From JAGIBJ01 sp047604965 (lineage in GTDB: Bacteria; Actinomycetota; Thermoleophilia; Solirubrobacterales; Solirubrobacteraceae), in contig JASGGQ010000009.1 of assembly GCA_047604965.1 (NCBI GenBank), forward strand, positions 1 to 37,133: a stretch of DNA of 37,133 bases, read 5' to 3'. The notes beneath the pieces were generated by a model that was not told the DNA's origin, did not search any database, and saw only the letters and a list, made by a program, of their open reading frames with translations. Shown here piece after piece: positions 17,931 through 26,200 of the stretch. The number at the start of each line of letters is the position of its first letter. Position 1 is the stretch's first letter. Both the position numbers and the translations under genes were made by a program.

Positions 17931-19328
17931 ATGGCATGGAACGTAGTGATTGCAGGCGGCGGCTTCGGCGGACTTCACGCCGCCAAACGACTCGCCCGCA
18001 TCCTGCCGCAGCACTCCGCCCGGATCACGCTCGTCAACGACACCAACTTCCTCACGTACACGCCGCTGCTGCCCGGCGCCGCAGCCGGCACCCTCGAACC
18101 CCGCCACGTCGTCGTGCCACTGCGAGAAGCCCTGCCCGACGCCGCCGAACTCCTCCTGGCAACGGTCACAAGCGCCGAACCACAACGCAATATCGTCACC
18201 GTCCACACCACCGGCGGCGCCACCAAACACCTGCGATACGACCAGCTGATCGTCGCGCTCGGCTCGGTCAGCCGCACCCTCCCGATCCCCGGGCTTGCCG
18301 AGCACGCCGTCGGACTCAAATCGCTGCCAGAGGCGATCGCCCTGCGCAACCGCGTCCTGCGCAACCTCGAACTCGCCGAAGCAACCGACGACCCCGTCGA
18401 ACGCCGCGCAGCGCTCACCTTCGTCTTCGTCGGCGCCGGCTACGCCGGACTCGAAGGACTCGCCGAACTCCAAGACTTCGCCAGCGACGTGCTCGACCTC
18501 TACCCGCGCGCCCGCGTCCACGGCATGCGCTGGATCCTCGTCGAAGCACGCGACCGCGTCATGCCCGAAGTCTCCCCATCGCTCGCCGACTTCGCCTCGC
18601 GCGAACTGAAAGCGCGCGGCATCGAACTCCGCACCTCGACGACACTCGAAGAGGTCACGCACGCCACCGCGCGACTCAGCGACGGCGAGGTCGTCCCGAC
18701 CCGCACCGTCGTCTGGACCGCCGGCGTCAAACCACACCCGGTCGTTGCGCAACTCGGCCTGCCGCTCGCCGACAACGGCCGAATCGCCGTCGACAACCGC
18801 CTCGCCGTCGCAGGCCACCCCGGCATCTGGGCCATCGGCGACGCCGCGAACGTGCCAGACCCAGCGGCCAAAGGCAACCGCCCAGCACCGCCAACCGCCC
18901 AGCACGCCATCAGACAAGGCCGCGTCGTTGCAGGCAACGTCGCCGCCGCACTCGGCACCGGCCGCGAACGCAGCTTCCGCTACAAAACGCGCGGCGTCGT
19001 CGTCGACATGGGCCAACGCAAAGCCGTCGCCGACACGATGGGCATCAAATGGCGCGGCGCGCCCGCCTGGTTCATCGCCCGCAGCTACCACCTCTCGATG
19101 ATGCCCGGCCTCGGACGCCGCTTCCGGCTACTCGCCGACTGGAACGTCGGACTGTTCTTCGGCCGCGACACCGCCGAACTCGGACAACTCGGCCAAGTGC
19201 CACGCCTCGACGGCACCGTCCCACGCATCGGCGCCACCGCAACGCCGGCGCCAGGCGCCGACCCGGCGACCCGCCAGGCGCCGGACGACGCCCACGACCC
19301 CACCGCCCCGCACCGCAACATCAGTTGA
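17931..19328 (+). CDS. ndh: Type II NADH:quinone oxidoreductase (NDH-2 family)
   Basis: A 465-residue FAD flavoprotein that passes electrons from NADH to quinone without pumping protons, at the inner face of the membrane. Two Rossmann motifs are visible: FAD-binding VVIAGGGFGGLHAAK at residues 5-19 and NADH-binding FVFVGAGYAGLEG about residue 165. The FAD-contacting AIGDAANVPDP and the quinone-site region PPTAQHAIRQGRVVAGNVAAAL are in place. The C-terminal amphipathic membrane-anchoring part contains FIARSYHLSMMPGLGRRFRL and DWNVGLFFGRDTAELGQLG, followed by a disordered Pro/Ala tail. I chose ATG 17931 because it is preceded by TATCAT at leaderless spacing. It appears monocistronic. Confidence 0.92.
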   Translation: MAWNVVIAGGGFGGLHAAKRLARILPQHSARITLVNDTNFLTYTPLLPGAAAGTLEPRHVVVPLREALPDAAELLLATVTSAEPQRNIVTVHTTGGATKHLRYDQLIVALGSVSRTLPIPGLAEHAVGLKSLPEAIALRNRVLRNLELAEATDDPVERRAALTFVFVGAGYAGLEGLAELQDFASDVLDLYPRARVHGMRWILVEARDRVMPEVSPSLADFASRELKARGIELRTSTTLEEVTHATARLSDGEVVPTRTVVWTAGVKPHPVVAQLGLPLADNGRIAVDNRLAVAGHPGIWAIGDAANVPDPAAKGNRPAPPTAQHAIRQGRVVAGNVAAALGTGRERSFRYKTRGVVVDMGQRKAVADTMGIKWRGAPAWFIARSYHLSMMPGLGRRFRLLADWNVGLFFGRDTAELGQLGQVPRLDGTVPRIGATATPAPGADPATRQAPDDAHDPTAPHRNIS

Positions 19329-19425
19329 CGAACGCGGACAAGCACGCCGACCACCAGCCAAAGCTGCCGACCCAACAGGGAAGGACCACACCGCCGACCA
19401 CCAACGATCCGACGGAGCCGACAGG

Positions 19426-19437
19426 TACGCTGAAACA
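19426..19437 (+). promoter_or_regulatory. Putative leaderless -10 element of phoH
   Basis: TACGCT at 19426-19431, then 6 bases, then GTG at 19438. It supports the GTG start over the ATG five codons later. The 97 bases between ndh and this element show nothing else recognisable. Confidence 0.45.
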
Positions 19438-20445
19438 GTGGCGGCGGGAAGCATGCAGCGCAAAGAACTCGATCTCAGCAACGAGGCGGCGACAGCTCTC
19501 GCCGGAGCCAGCGACGCGACCCTCCGAGAACTCGAACGCAACCTCGACGCCAACGTCATCCTGCGCGGCAACCACGTCATCCTCGAAGGCGACGAACGCG
19601 CAGTCGCCGCCGCCACCGCCGTGATCTCAGAAATCGTCGCACTGAGCGACCGCGGCGCACCGCCCGACGCCGAATCAATCGAACGAATCGCCGGAGGCGT
19701 CGCCCGCCGAGAACCGGTCGCCGCCCTCCACGACGACCTCGTCTGGAAAGGCCGCACCGTCCGCGTCGCACCCAAAACCGCCGGCCAACGCGCCTACGTC
19801 CAAGCGATCCGCGAGAACACCGTCACCTTCGGTGTCGGCCCCGCCGGCACCGGCAAAACCTTCCTCGCCGTCGCCGTCGCCGCCGCCGCCCTCGCCGAAC
19901 GCCGCGTCCAACGCATCCTCCTCACCCGCCCTGCCGTCGAAGCAGGCGAACGGCTCGGCTTCCTCCCCGGCGACCTCATGGCCAAAGTCGACCCATACCT
20001 ACGGCCACTCTTCGACGCGCTCCACGACATGCTCGGCGCAGAAAAGGTCGCCAGCTACCTCGAAAAAGGCCAAATCGAAGTCGCACCACTCGCCTTCATG
20101 CGCGGCCGCACCCTCAACGACAGCTTCATCATCGTCGACGAAGCTCAAAACACCACCCGCGAACAGATGAAAATGGTGCTCACCCGCCTCGGTTTCGGCT
20201 CAACGATGGTGATCACCGGCGACACCACCCAAATCGACCTCCCGCGCGGCACCCGCTCAGGACTCATTAGCGCCCAACGCATCCTCGAAGGCGTCGACGA
20301 CATTGGCATCGTCACCTTCGGCAGCAACGACGTGATCCGCCACCGACTCGTCAAACGGATCGTCGACGCCTACGAACTCGACGACGCCGAACGCGAACGG
20401 CTCGCCGCCGAACGCCGCGCCGAACGCTCACCCCGCGAAGACTGA
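19438..20445 (+). CDS. phoH: PhoH-like ATPase
   Basis: A 335-residue P-loop protein of the PhoH/PhoL family, associated with RNA metabolism and ribosome maturation and usually encoded beside ybeY. The N-terminal roughly 90 residues form the KH-like domain typical of PhoH (LERNLDANVILRGNHVILEG). The ATPase core has Walker A GPAGTGKT and Walker B SFIIVDEAQNTTREQ, followed by LTRLGFGSTMVITGDTTQID and an arginine-finger region RHRLVKRIVDAYE. The start is GTG 19438 (MAAGSMQRKEL); ATG 19453 is the alternative. The gene is followed 51 bases later by ybeY, probably on one transcript. Confidence 0.93.
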   Translation: MAAGSMQRKELDLSNEAATALAGASDATLRELERNLDANVILRGNHVILEGDERAVAAATAVISEIVALSDRGAPPDAESIERIAGGVARREPVAALHDDLVWKGRTVRVAPKTAGQRAYVQAIRENTVTFGVGPAGTGKTFLAVAVAAAALAERRVQRILLTRPAVEAGERLGFLPGDLMAKVDPYLRPLFDALHDMLGAEKVASYLEKGQIEVAPLAFMRGRTLNDSFIIVDEAQNTTREQMKMVLTRLGFGSTMVITGDTTQIDLPRGTRSGLISAQRILEGVDDIGIVTFGSNDVIRHRLVKRIVDAYELDDAERERLAAERRAERSPRED

Positions 20446-20496
20446 CGCACCGCACGCCGCGCAGGCAACGGCTCGAACCACCCCCAAACCACCACC

Positions 20497-20910
20497 ATGA
20501 TGTTCGACATCGAAGTCGAAGGCCGCGAACGCGCTGCGGGCGCCCCAACCGACGCCACCATCCGCGAAGCACTCCAACTCGCCTTCGCCTCCGCCGGCCT
20601 GCACGCCGGCCACGTCGCCATCCACTTCGTCGACGAAACCCGCAGCCACCAGCTCGCCGCCGAATACCTCGGCAAAGACGACGCCACCGACGTCATCTCA
20701 TTCCCCGTCGACGAAGACCACGAACTCGGCCCCACCATCGCCGCCGACATCATGCGCGAACTCGGCGACATCATCATCTGCCCCGAACGCACCCACGACC
20801 TCCTCGAAGCCATCATCCACGGCGCCCTGCACCTCGTCGGTATGGACCACGAAACCGACGACGGAGAGATGCTCGCGCTGCAAGGCGAACTCGTCAGCTG
20901 GCTGCGCTGA
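20497..20910 (+). CDS. ybeY: Endoribonuclease YbeY
   Basis: A 137-residue metal-dependent endoribonuclease involved in 16S rRNA 3'-end maturation and ribosome quality control. The metal-binding signature HGALHLVGMDH is present with His108, His112 and His118. Upstream family motifs are IHFVDETRSHQLAAEYLGKD, DVISFP and LGDIIICPE. Length is slightly below the usual 150-160 residues, with a short N-terminus. The start could be either of two adjacent ATG codons (20497 or 20500); no Shine-Dalgarno sequence is visible. In many bacteria era follows phoH-ybeY closely; here an accessory block of about 6 kb separates them. Confidence 0.94.
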   Translation: MMFDIEVEGRERAAGAPTDATIREALQLAFASAGLHAGHVAIHFVDETRSHQLAAEYLGKDDATDVISFPVDEDHELGPTIAADIMRELGDIIICPERTHDLLEAIIHGALHLVGMDHETDDGEMLALQGELVSWLR

Positions 20911-20962
20911 GGGGGATGGATCGCACGCACGCTGCCGCACCCGCGTCCTAGAAGTGCTGGCG

Positions 20963-21358
20963 TCAGAGCGAACCGTCGGCGATCACCAGCGGGGTGCATG
21001 CCGCGAGCGCGGTGAAGTCCTTGTCGGCGTGCAGGATGGCTGCTCCCGCGTCAAGCGCGACGGCAGCGATCAAGCAGTCGATCGGTTTGCGCACCGTGAA
21101 CCCATGTGCCCGGCAGGCCCGGAACAACACCGCCGCTTGCTCATAGTGCGTCGGGCCGGTCGGCAGCGTGATCGCGCGCGCCAGCAACCGGCGCAGGCTC
21201 TGGACCTGATCCGGCGTGCTCACTCCGCAGAGCAGCTCCATACGCACCGCATCGCACGTCGCGAAGTCGTGGGCGAGGAGTCCGTCAACCTGCTCGCAGA
21301 CGCTCGAACCGGTATTGCGAAGAAACTCGACCCACGCAGAGGTATCGACGAGAATCAC
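20963..21358 (-). CDS. vapC: VapC-type PIN ribonuclease toxin
   Basis: A 131-residue PIN-domain protein. The acidic catalytic residues are visible as Asp5 (LVDTSAW), Glu41 (RMELLCG), Asp94 (PIDCLIAA) and Asp112/Asp114 (LHADKDF). VapC toxins cleave tRNA or rRNA when freed from the antitoxin. ATG 21358 overlaps the stop of the small upstream antitoxin gene as ATGA, the usual operon layout with antitoxin first. It is convergent with ybeY across 52 bases and lies just downstream of the restriction-modification gene on the same strand. Confidence 0.92.
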   Translation of the reverse strand: MILVDTSAWVEFLRNTGSSVCEQVDGLLAHDFATCDAVRMELLCGVSTPDQVQSLRRLLARAITLPTGPTHYEQAAVLFRACRAHGFTVRKPIDCLIAAVALDAGAAILHADKDFTALAACTPLVIADGSL

Positions 21359-21558
21359 CGAAGGCGTGACTCGCGCATCGCGGCCAGGTCACCATCCCAC
21401 CCTGAACCACGCAACGCACGCGCTTCGTCAAGGGCGAGCTGCTCCGCTGCGACAGTACGCAACGCAAAGTTGACGGCCTCGCGCTTCGTGGGTAGCTGGT
21501 AGCGCCGCATGACCGCAGCAACGGCATCATCATCAAGCTCGATGTTTGTGCGCGACAT
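21355..21558 (-). CDS. vapB: VapB-type antitoxin
   Basis: A 67-residue antitoxin of the short VapB (DUF2191) type. The N-terminus MSRTNIELDDDAVAAVMRRY followed by TKREAVNFALRTV is the ribbon-helix-helix-like DNA-binding and dimer region. The C-terminal half (GSGWDGDLAAMRESR) is the part expected to wrap around the toxin active site; the GWDGDL...R pattern is typical. The true start is ATG 21558, far inside a longer open frame. It is preceded by TACCGT at leaderless spacing and by a direct repeat, GGTGTA, 11 bases apart, overlapping the start. That repeat could be the autoregulatory operator. Confidence 0.9.
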   Translation of the reverse strand: MSRTNIELDDDAVAAVMRRYQLPTKREAVNFALRTVAAEQLALDEARALRGSGWDGDLAAMRESRLR

Positions 21559-21574
21559 ACACCAACGGTACACC
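21559..21574 (-). promoter_or_regulatory. Putative leaderless promoter and operator of vapBC (first module)
   Basis: On the minus strand TACCGT (21570-21565) lies 6 bases before the ATG at 21558. Plus-strand TACACC occurs at 21558-21563 and 21569-21574, one helical turn apart. A dimeric antitoxin bound there would cover both the -10 and the start codon. Confidence 0.4.
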
Positions 21575-21676
21575 ATCGCGGTGGGGGCTGCGGACGGTTG
21601 CGCAACGCCGGGTCGCGGACGCACCCGCAGACTCCTGGGGCGGCGGGGCACCGAGCGGGACGCTGCGTGAAGCGCT

Positions 21677-21694
21677 GCTGATGGCGTCATCAGC
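21677..21694 (-). terminator. Hairpin at the 3' end of the restriction-modification gene
   Basis: GCTGATG (21677-21683) and CATCAGC (21688-21694) form a 7-bp stem with a 4-base loop spanning the stop codon at 21690-21692. No T-run follows on the minus strand, so an intrinsic terminator is possible but weakly supported. Confidence 0.25.
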
Positions 21695-23255
21695 TGGCGC
21701 CGAGCGGCAGCTGGGGGAGGGTGTCGACGATCGCCATCGTCTCCAGACTGACGGTGATCACGCGGCCGATCAGATCGATGATGTACCGGGGATCGCCGAC
21801 TTCGCGCGACCAGTCGTTCGGATCGTTGACGATGCCGGACGCCTTGTCGGTCTTCACTTGGTAGCGGTCGATGATCCATTCGACGGCCGAGCGGGAGCCG
21901 AGCTGGTACCGGTACGCCTCATCGGGAATGCTGCGCAGAGTGACGTGCTGGTTGTAGATGATCGTCGAGCGGTCATGCCGCAGCTCGGCGGCTTTCTGCT
22001 CGGCGGTCGGCCGGCCGAAGCGCATCTTCGTGACGGCGTAGCGGGCGTAGTCGTCGATGTCGTCGGGTGACGTGTCCTCCTCAGTGAGCGGGTACGGCGA
22101 GGCCTGCTCATAGCCGGTGTGCAGCTTTGCGAGCCTGCGGCCAGCGTCGGCGAAGGCGAAGAAGTCCTCGGCGCGGGCGGGCTGCGGAATGCGCGGCAGC
22201 ATCTTCTTGAGATCAGCGGCGAACGTTTCCCGGTACTGCGGCGAGTGCAGGATCGCGTAGACGGCGTAGAAGATGTCGTCCTTGGCGACCTCCTCGCCAA
22301 ACGCCTCCCGGTAGTGGGCGTGGAACCCATCGCTGATGTTGTCGACGCGGCGGTAGCCATCGACGACCGGCGGGGAGGCGTCGCTTGCTGCCGCGTCCGG
22401 AAGCGAACCGGATGCAGGAGTCGCGTGAGGATCTGCCGTCTGCGCGAACGCAGGAGCGCCGTGAGCGCCGGCCGTCTGCCCGGGCGCAGGGGAAGCTGCT
22501 TCGAGCTGCTGGGGATTGGCGGACGACCGGTGCCGCTCTGCCACCGTGGACGTCAACGGCTGCGCGAAGAGTTCGAGCGTCGCTGCTGGTCGTGCCTCGG
22601 CTGGATCGTCCGGGTCGGCCGGTTCGTAGCGCCAGCGCGGGAAGAACTGTCCGCCCGTACCGAAGTAGTTGAGGTCTGGGACAGCCGGAACGGCGAGGAC
22701 GGAGAACTCCTCACGCGCTCCGATACTTGTAATAAAGAAACCGACGTTCTCCGCTTCCGCCGTCGGGAACAGCTTCGGGAGCTGGTAGACCATCGCGTTG
22801 AGCTGCCGTCCGAAGTACAGCCGTTGCTTCGTGAACGGCCGGTAGCAGCCGACGGTGAAGCGACCATCGGCTACGTCGTAGCTCTTCCCGCGCGCTGCGT
22901 CCTGAACGGCGTTGCGATTCCAGCTAAACCGCGTGGAATCTGCGGTTCCGATCTCGTCGAGCGTCGTCTCGGGCCGTGATTCGCGGGCTATGCGCAGCGC
23001 GCGCGAACGTTCGTTGAACGCCGTGATGGTGCGCTCCACATTCCCTCGCAGCGCCTCCGACGAGAAGTTGTTGACCCACGCGTCGCGGCCAGTTGCCAGT
23101 CCGAGAGAGAACGTCTCGAACACGGGCTCGCTGCTCGCTGCGCGCTGCGCGCTGCGCGCTGCGCGCTGCGCGCTGCGCGCTGCTCGCTGCTCGCTGCGCG
23201 CTGCTCGCTGCTCGCTGCTCGCTGCTCGCTGCTCGCTGCTCGCTGCTCGCTGCTC
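21690..23255 (-). CDS. C-terminal (target-recognition) part of the type ISP-like R-M enzyme, out of frame with the N-terminal part
   Basis: This frame carries the conserved C-terminus of the restriction-modification polypeptide but is one frame away from the 1345-codon N-terminal part. It begins inside the 7-bp repeat tract (residues reading EQRAASS in repeats) and continues with EPVFETFSLGLATGRDAWVN, DGRFTVGCYRPFTKQRLYFG, FFITSIGAREEFSVLAVPAV and the very conserved end WIIDRYQVKTDKASGI-NDPNDW. It contains the target-recognition region. A Pro/Ala/Gln-rich insert with 36-base imperfect repeats (from about 22435) interrupts it. No independent start with a ribosome-binding site is evident, so on its own it is probably untranslated. 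Deleting one 7-bp unit joins it to the upstream part as a 1754-residue protein. Confidence 0.85.
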   Translation of the reverse strand, partial: EQRAASSEQRAASSEQRAARSEQRAARSAQRAARSAQRAASSEPVFETFSLGLATGRDAWVNNFSSEALRGNVERTITAFNERSRALRIARESRPETTLDEIGTADSTRFSWNRNAVQDAARGKSYDVADGRFTVGCYRPFTKQRLYFGRQLNAMVYQLPKLFPTAEAENVGFFITSIGAREEFSVLAVPAVPDLNYFGTGGQFFPRWRYEPADPDDPAEARPAATLELFAQPLTSTVAERHRSSANPQQLEAASPAPGQTAGAHGAPAFAQTADPHATPASGSLPDAAASDASPPVVDGYRRVDNISDGFHAHYREAFGEEVAKDDIFYAVYAILHSPQYRETFAADLKKMLPRIPQPARAEDFFAFADAGRRLAKLHTGYEQASPYPLTEEDTSPDDIDDYARYAVTKMRFGRPTAEQKAAELRHDRSTIIYNQHVTLRSIPDEAYRYQLGSRSAVEWIIDRYQVKTDKASGIVNDPNDWSREVGDPRYIIDLIGRVITVSLETMAIVDTLPQLPLGAS

Positions 23256-26200
23256 TTGCAGCGTCCTTACCACGTTTCGCCTTCTCGCCGATCGCTGGCC
23301 AGTGGGCAAAAGCATCGCTGCGCTGGCCGATCCAGTCGCCCGCCGCGTTCGGGGTGATCGTCTGCCAATCGATCGTCCCCAGGTCGCTGCCGGCGACGAT
23401 CGCGAGCTTCTCCTCACGGCTGAGGTAATCGCCGATATCGCGGTAACGCAGCGCGCACGGGCCGACGTGGGAGGGGTCGAGCACGGCGATGAGGACCGCG
23501 ACGGTGTTGCGACTCCCGCCGCCGAAGACCTTGCCACCCTCCTTGCTCGACCGCTCGCGCGCCGTGCGCTGATTCCCGCGCAGGTTGTACACGTACAGCG
23601 CACTGCACTCGTCGGTGAGGGTGAGCCGCACGCCATCGGCAGTGTGGCCGTCGATCCAGCCGCCGTTCGTCACGAAAGCGACCACGCCGCGCCCCTGCAC
23701 GCGCGTCAGCGCCCAGCGAATCGCCCGCAGGTACGAGTCGTAGAGCGTCCGCTTGCTCTGGACGGTCGAACGTGCCGCGAAGGTCGCCTCGATCTCGCCG
23801 TCGAGCCCCGGGTACTTGAGGTTCTGGTTGCCGTCGTTCGCGCTGCTCTGCCCGACGGAGTACGGAGGGTTGCCGAGGATCACGGTGATGTCCTGCGCGA
23901 GCTGCGCTTCGATCCGCGCGTTATTGGCCGGGAGGATCAGCGCCTCGATCGTGTCGTCCGGCTCGGAAGCCTGGAAGGTGTCGGTCAGCGCGATGCCCTG
24001 GAACGGCACGTATCCGCTCGGGTCGCCCGCGCCACTTGCATCGTCCGCACCACCCGCGCCACTTGCATCGTCCGCACTACCCGTAGCGTCGCTGGCGCTC
24101 CGCAGCGCGTGGTACGTCGACTCGATGTTGATCGCCGCGATGTAATACGCCAGCAGCAGCATCTCGTTGGCGTGCAGCTCCCGCGCGTATTTGCGGGCGA
24201 GATCGGCGGGCGAGATGCGGCCCGATTGCAGCAGGCGGACGATGAAGGTGCCCGTCCCCGTGAACGGGTCGAGGATGTGGACGCCCTCATCGGTGAGCCG
24301 CGCGCCCAGATGCTCGGCCAGCGCGTCGTCGGCGGCGCGCACAATGAAGTCGACGATCTCGATCGGCGTGTAGACGATGCCGAGCGACTCGGCCGTCTTC
24401 TTGAAGGCCGTGCGGAAGAACTTCTCGTACAGCTCCTTGATGATCCTCTGGCGCCCCTCGTCGCTGTCGATCCCTTCGACGCGCCGACGCACCGAGGCGT
24501 AGAAGCCCTCCAGCGCTTTGAGCTCGGCTTCGATCTGCTCGCCGCCGAGCGCGCCGAGCATCCGGTCCATCGCCTGCGAGACGGGGTTGCTCGCCGCGAA
24601 GTCGTAGCCGGAGAACAGCTCCTCGAAGACCGGCCGGGTGATGAGGTGCTGCGAGAGCATCGACACCGCCTGCGATGCATCAACCGACGGATTGAGGTGA
24701 TGCTGAAGCGCCGTGACGAACTGCTCGAACGCCTCGGCCGGCGCGTCGCCGCGCGCGAGCGTTGCCTCAATCCGCGCAACTTGGTGACCGTGGATCGTGG
24801 CGACGTCCTTCGACCAGTCCTCCCAGTAGGCGCGATCGCCGACCCGCTCGACGATCCGCGCGTAGATCGCGTCCCGCCACTCAGGCACGTCGAGCAGGCG
24901 CAGCTGCGCATCAGCGAAGGAGTTGCCGTCGCCGTTGTCGTCTTCGCTACCACTGACGTGCCCGCTGAGGAGCTTGTCGCGCGCCTTCTTCGGATCGAAC
25001 TGCACCTGGTTGATGAGCGCCTCGAGGCGCTCGTCGTGCGCGCGCAGCGCTCGGAGCACCTCCCACACGACCTGGAAGCGCTTGTTGTCGCGCAGCGCCT
25101 CCTCTGGCGCGACGCCCGCCGGCACGACAACCGGCAGCACGATGTAGCCGTACTGCTTGCCCTCGGCGCGGCGCATCACGCGGCCAACGGCCTGCACCAC
25201 GTCGACCCGGCTCCCGCGTGGCGAGAGGAACAGCACGGCATCGAGACTCGGCACGTCGACGCCCTCGGAGAGGCAGCGGGCGTTGGAGAGGATGCGGCAC
25301 TCATCCTCAGCGACCGGCGCCTTGAGCCAGTCGAGCCGTTCGCCGCGCTGGAGCGCGTTCATCGTGCCGTCGACGTGCTGCACGCCGCAGCGCAGCATCT
25401 CGGTTGCGCCTTGCTGTGCGGCCTCGGCGACGCGGCCGAACTCACTAGCGAACTGCTTCGAGGCCTTGATGCTCCGCAGGAAGGCGACGGCGCGCCGCAT
25501 CGGCTCGGCACCCTCCTCAACGCCGGTCAGGGCGTCATCCGGCGCGTGCCTGGCAAGAGCGTTCCAGCAGCCGACGATCGCGGCGGCCTCGTCGACCGTC
25601 AGCTCGCCGTCTTCAGTCTTGAGCTGGTTCTGAAGCGCACCCGCGATATGGCGCTCGCTGACGGTCAGCACGAGCACCTTGTAGTCGGTCAGCAGCTCCT
25701 GCTCGACGGCTTCGCCAAACCGCAGGCGGAAGAACTCGGGGCCGTAGAGCGACTCGTCGTCCATCGACGTCAGCAGCGCGGATTTTTCCTTCGCCTTCTG
25801 CTTCACCGCGTCGCCGTCGAAGATGCGCGGCGTCGCGGTCATATAGAGCCTGCGCGTGGCCCGGATATATGCGGCGTCGTGAACCCGCACGAACTGCGAC
25901 TCCTCGTCGCCTGCCAGCGTGACGCCGGTGGTGCGGTGTGCCTCGTCGCAGATGATGAGGTCGAAGTCCGCGGCGCCGTCCGACGCAAGCTGCTGCGCCT
26001 CGTGCACCGCAGCGAGCGAGTGGTAGGTGGAGAAGACGACGGTCATTCCATCGCCGGGCGCGTCTGCTGCGATGGTGAGGTCGGCGGCGAGCTTCGCGCC
26101 GTCGGTGGTGGCGGGGATCGCGAGGTCGTGCGCGCTGATGTCGCCGAAGTCCGCTGCGTCGCCGCGCTTCTTGTTGATCTTCGCGTCAGAGCAGACGGCG

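Noticed and set aside
23126..23255. CRISPR array
   Set aside because: The 7-bp units are contiguous with no spacers. The trpF repeats also lack unique spacers and are coding.
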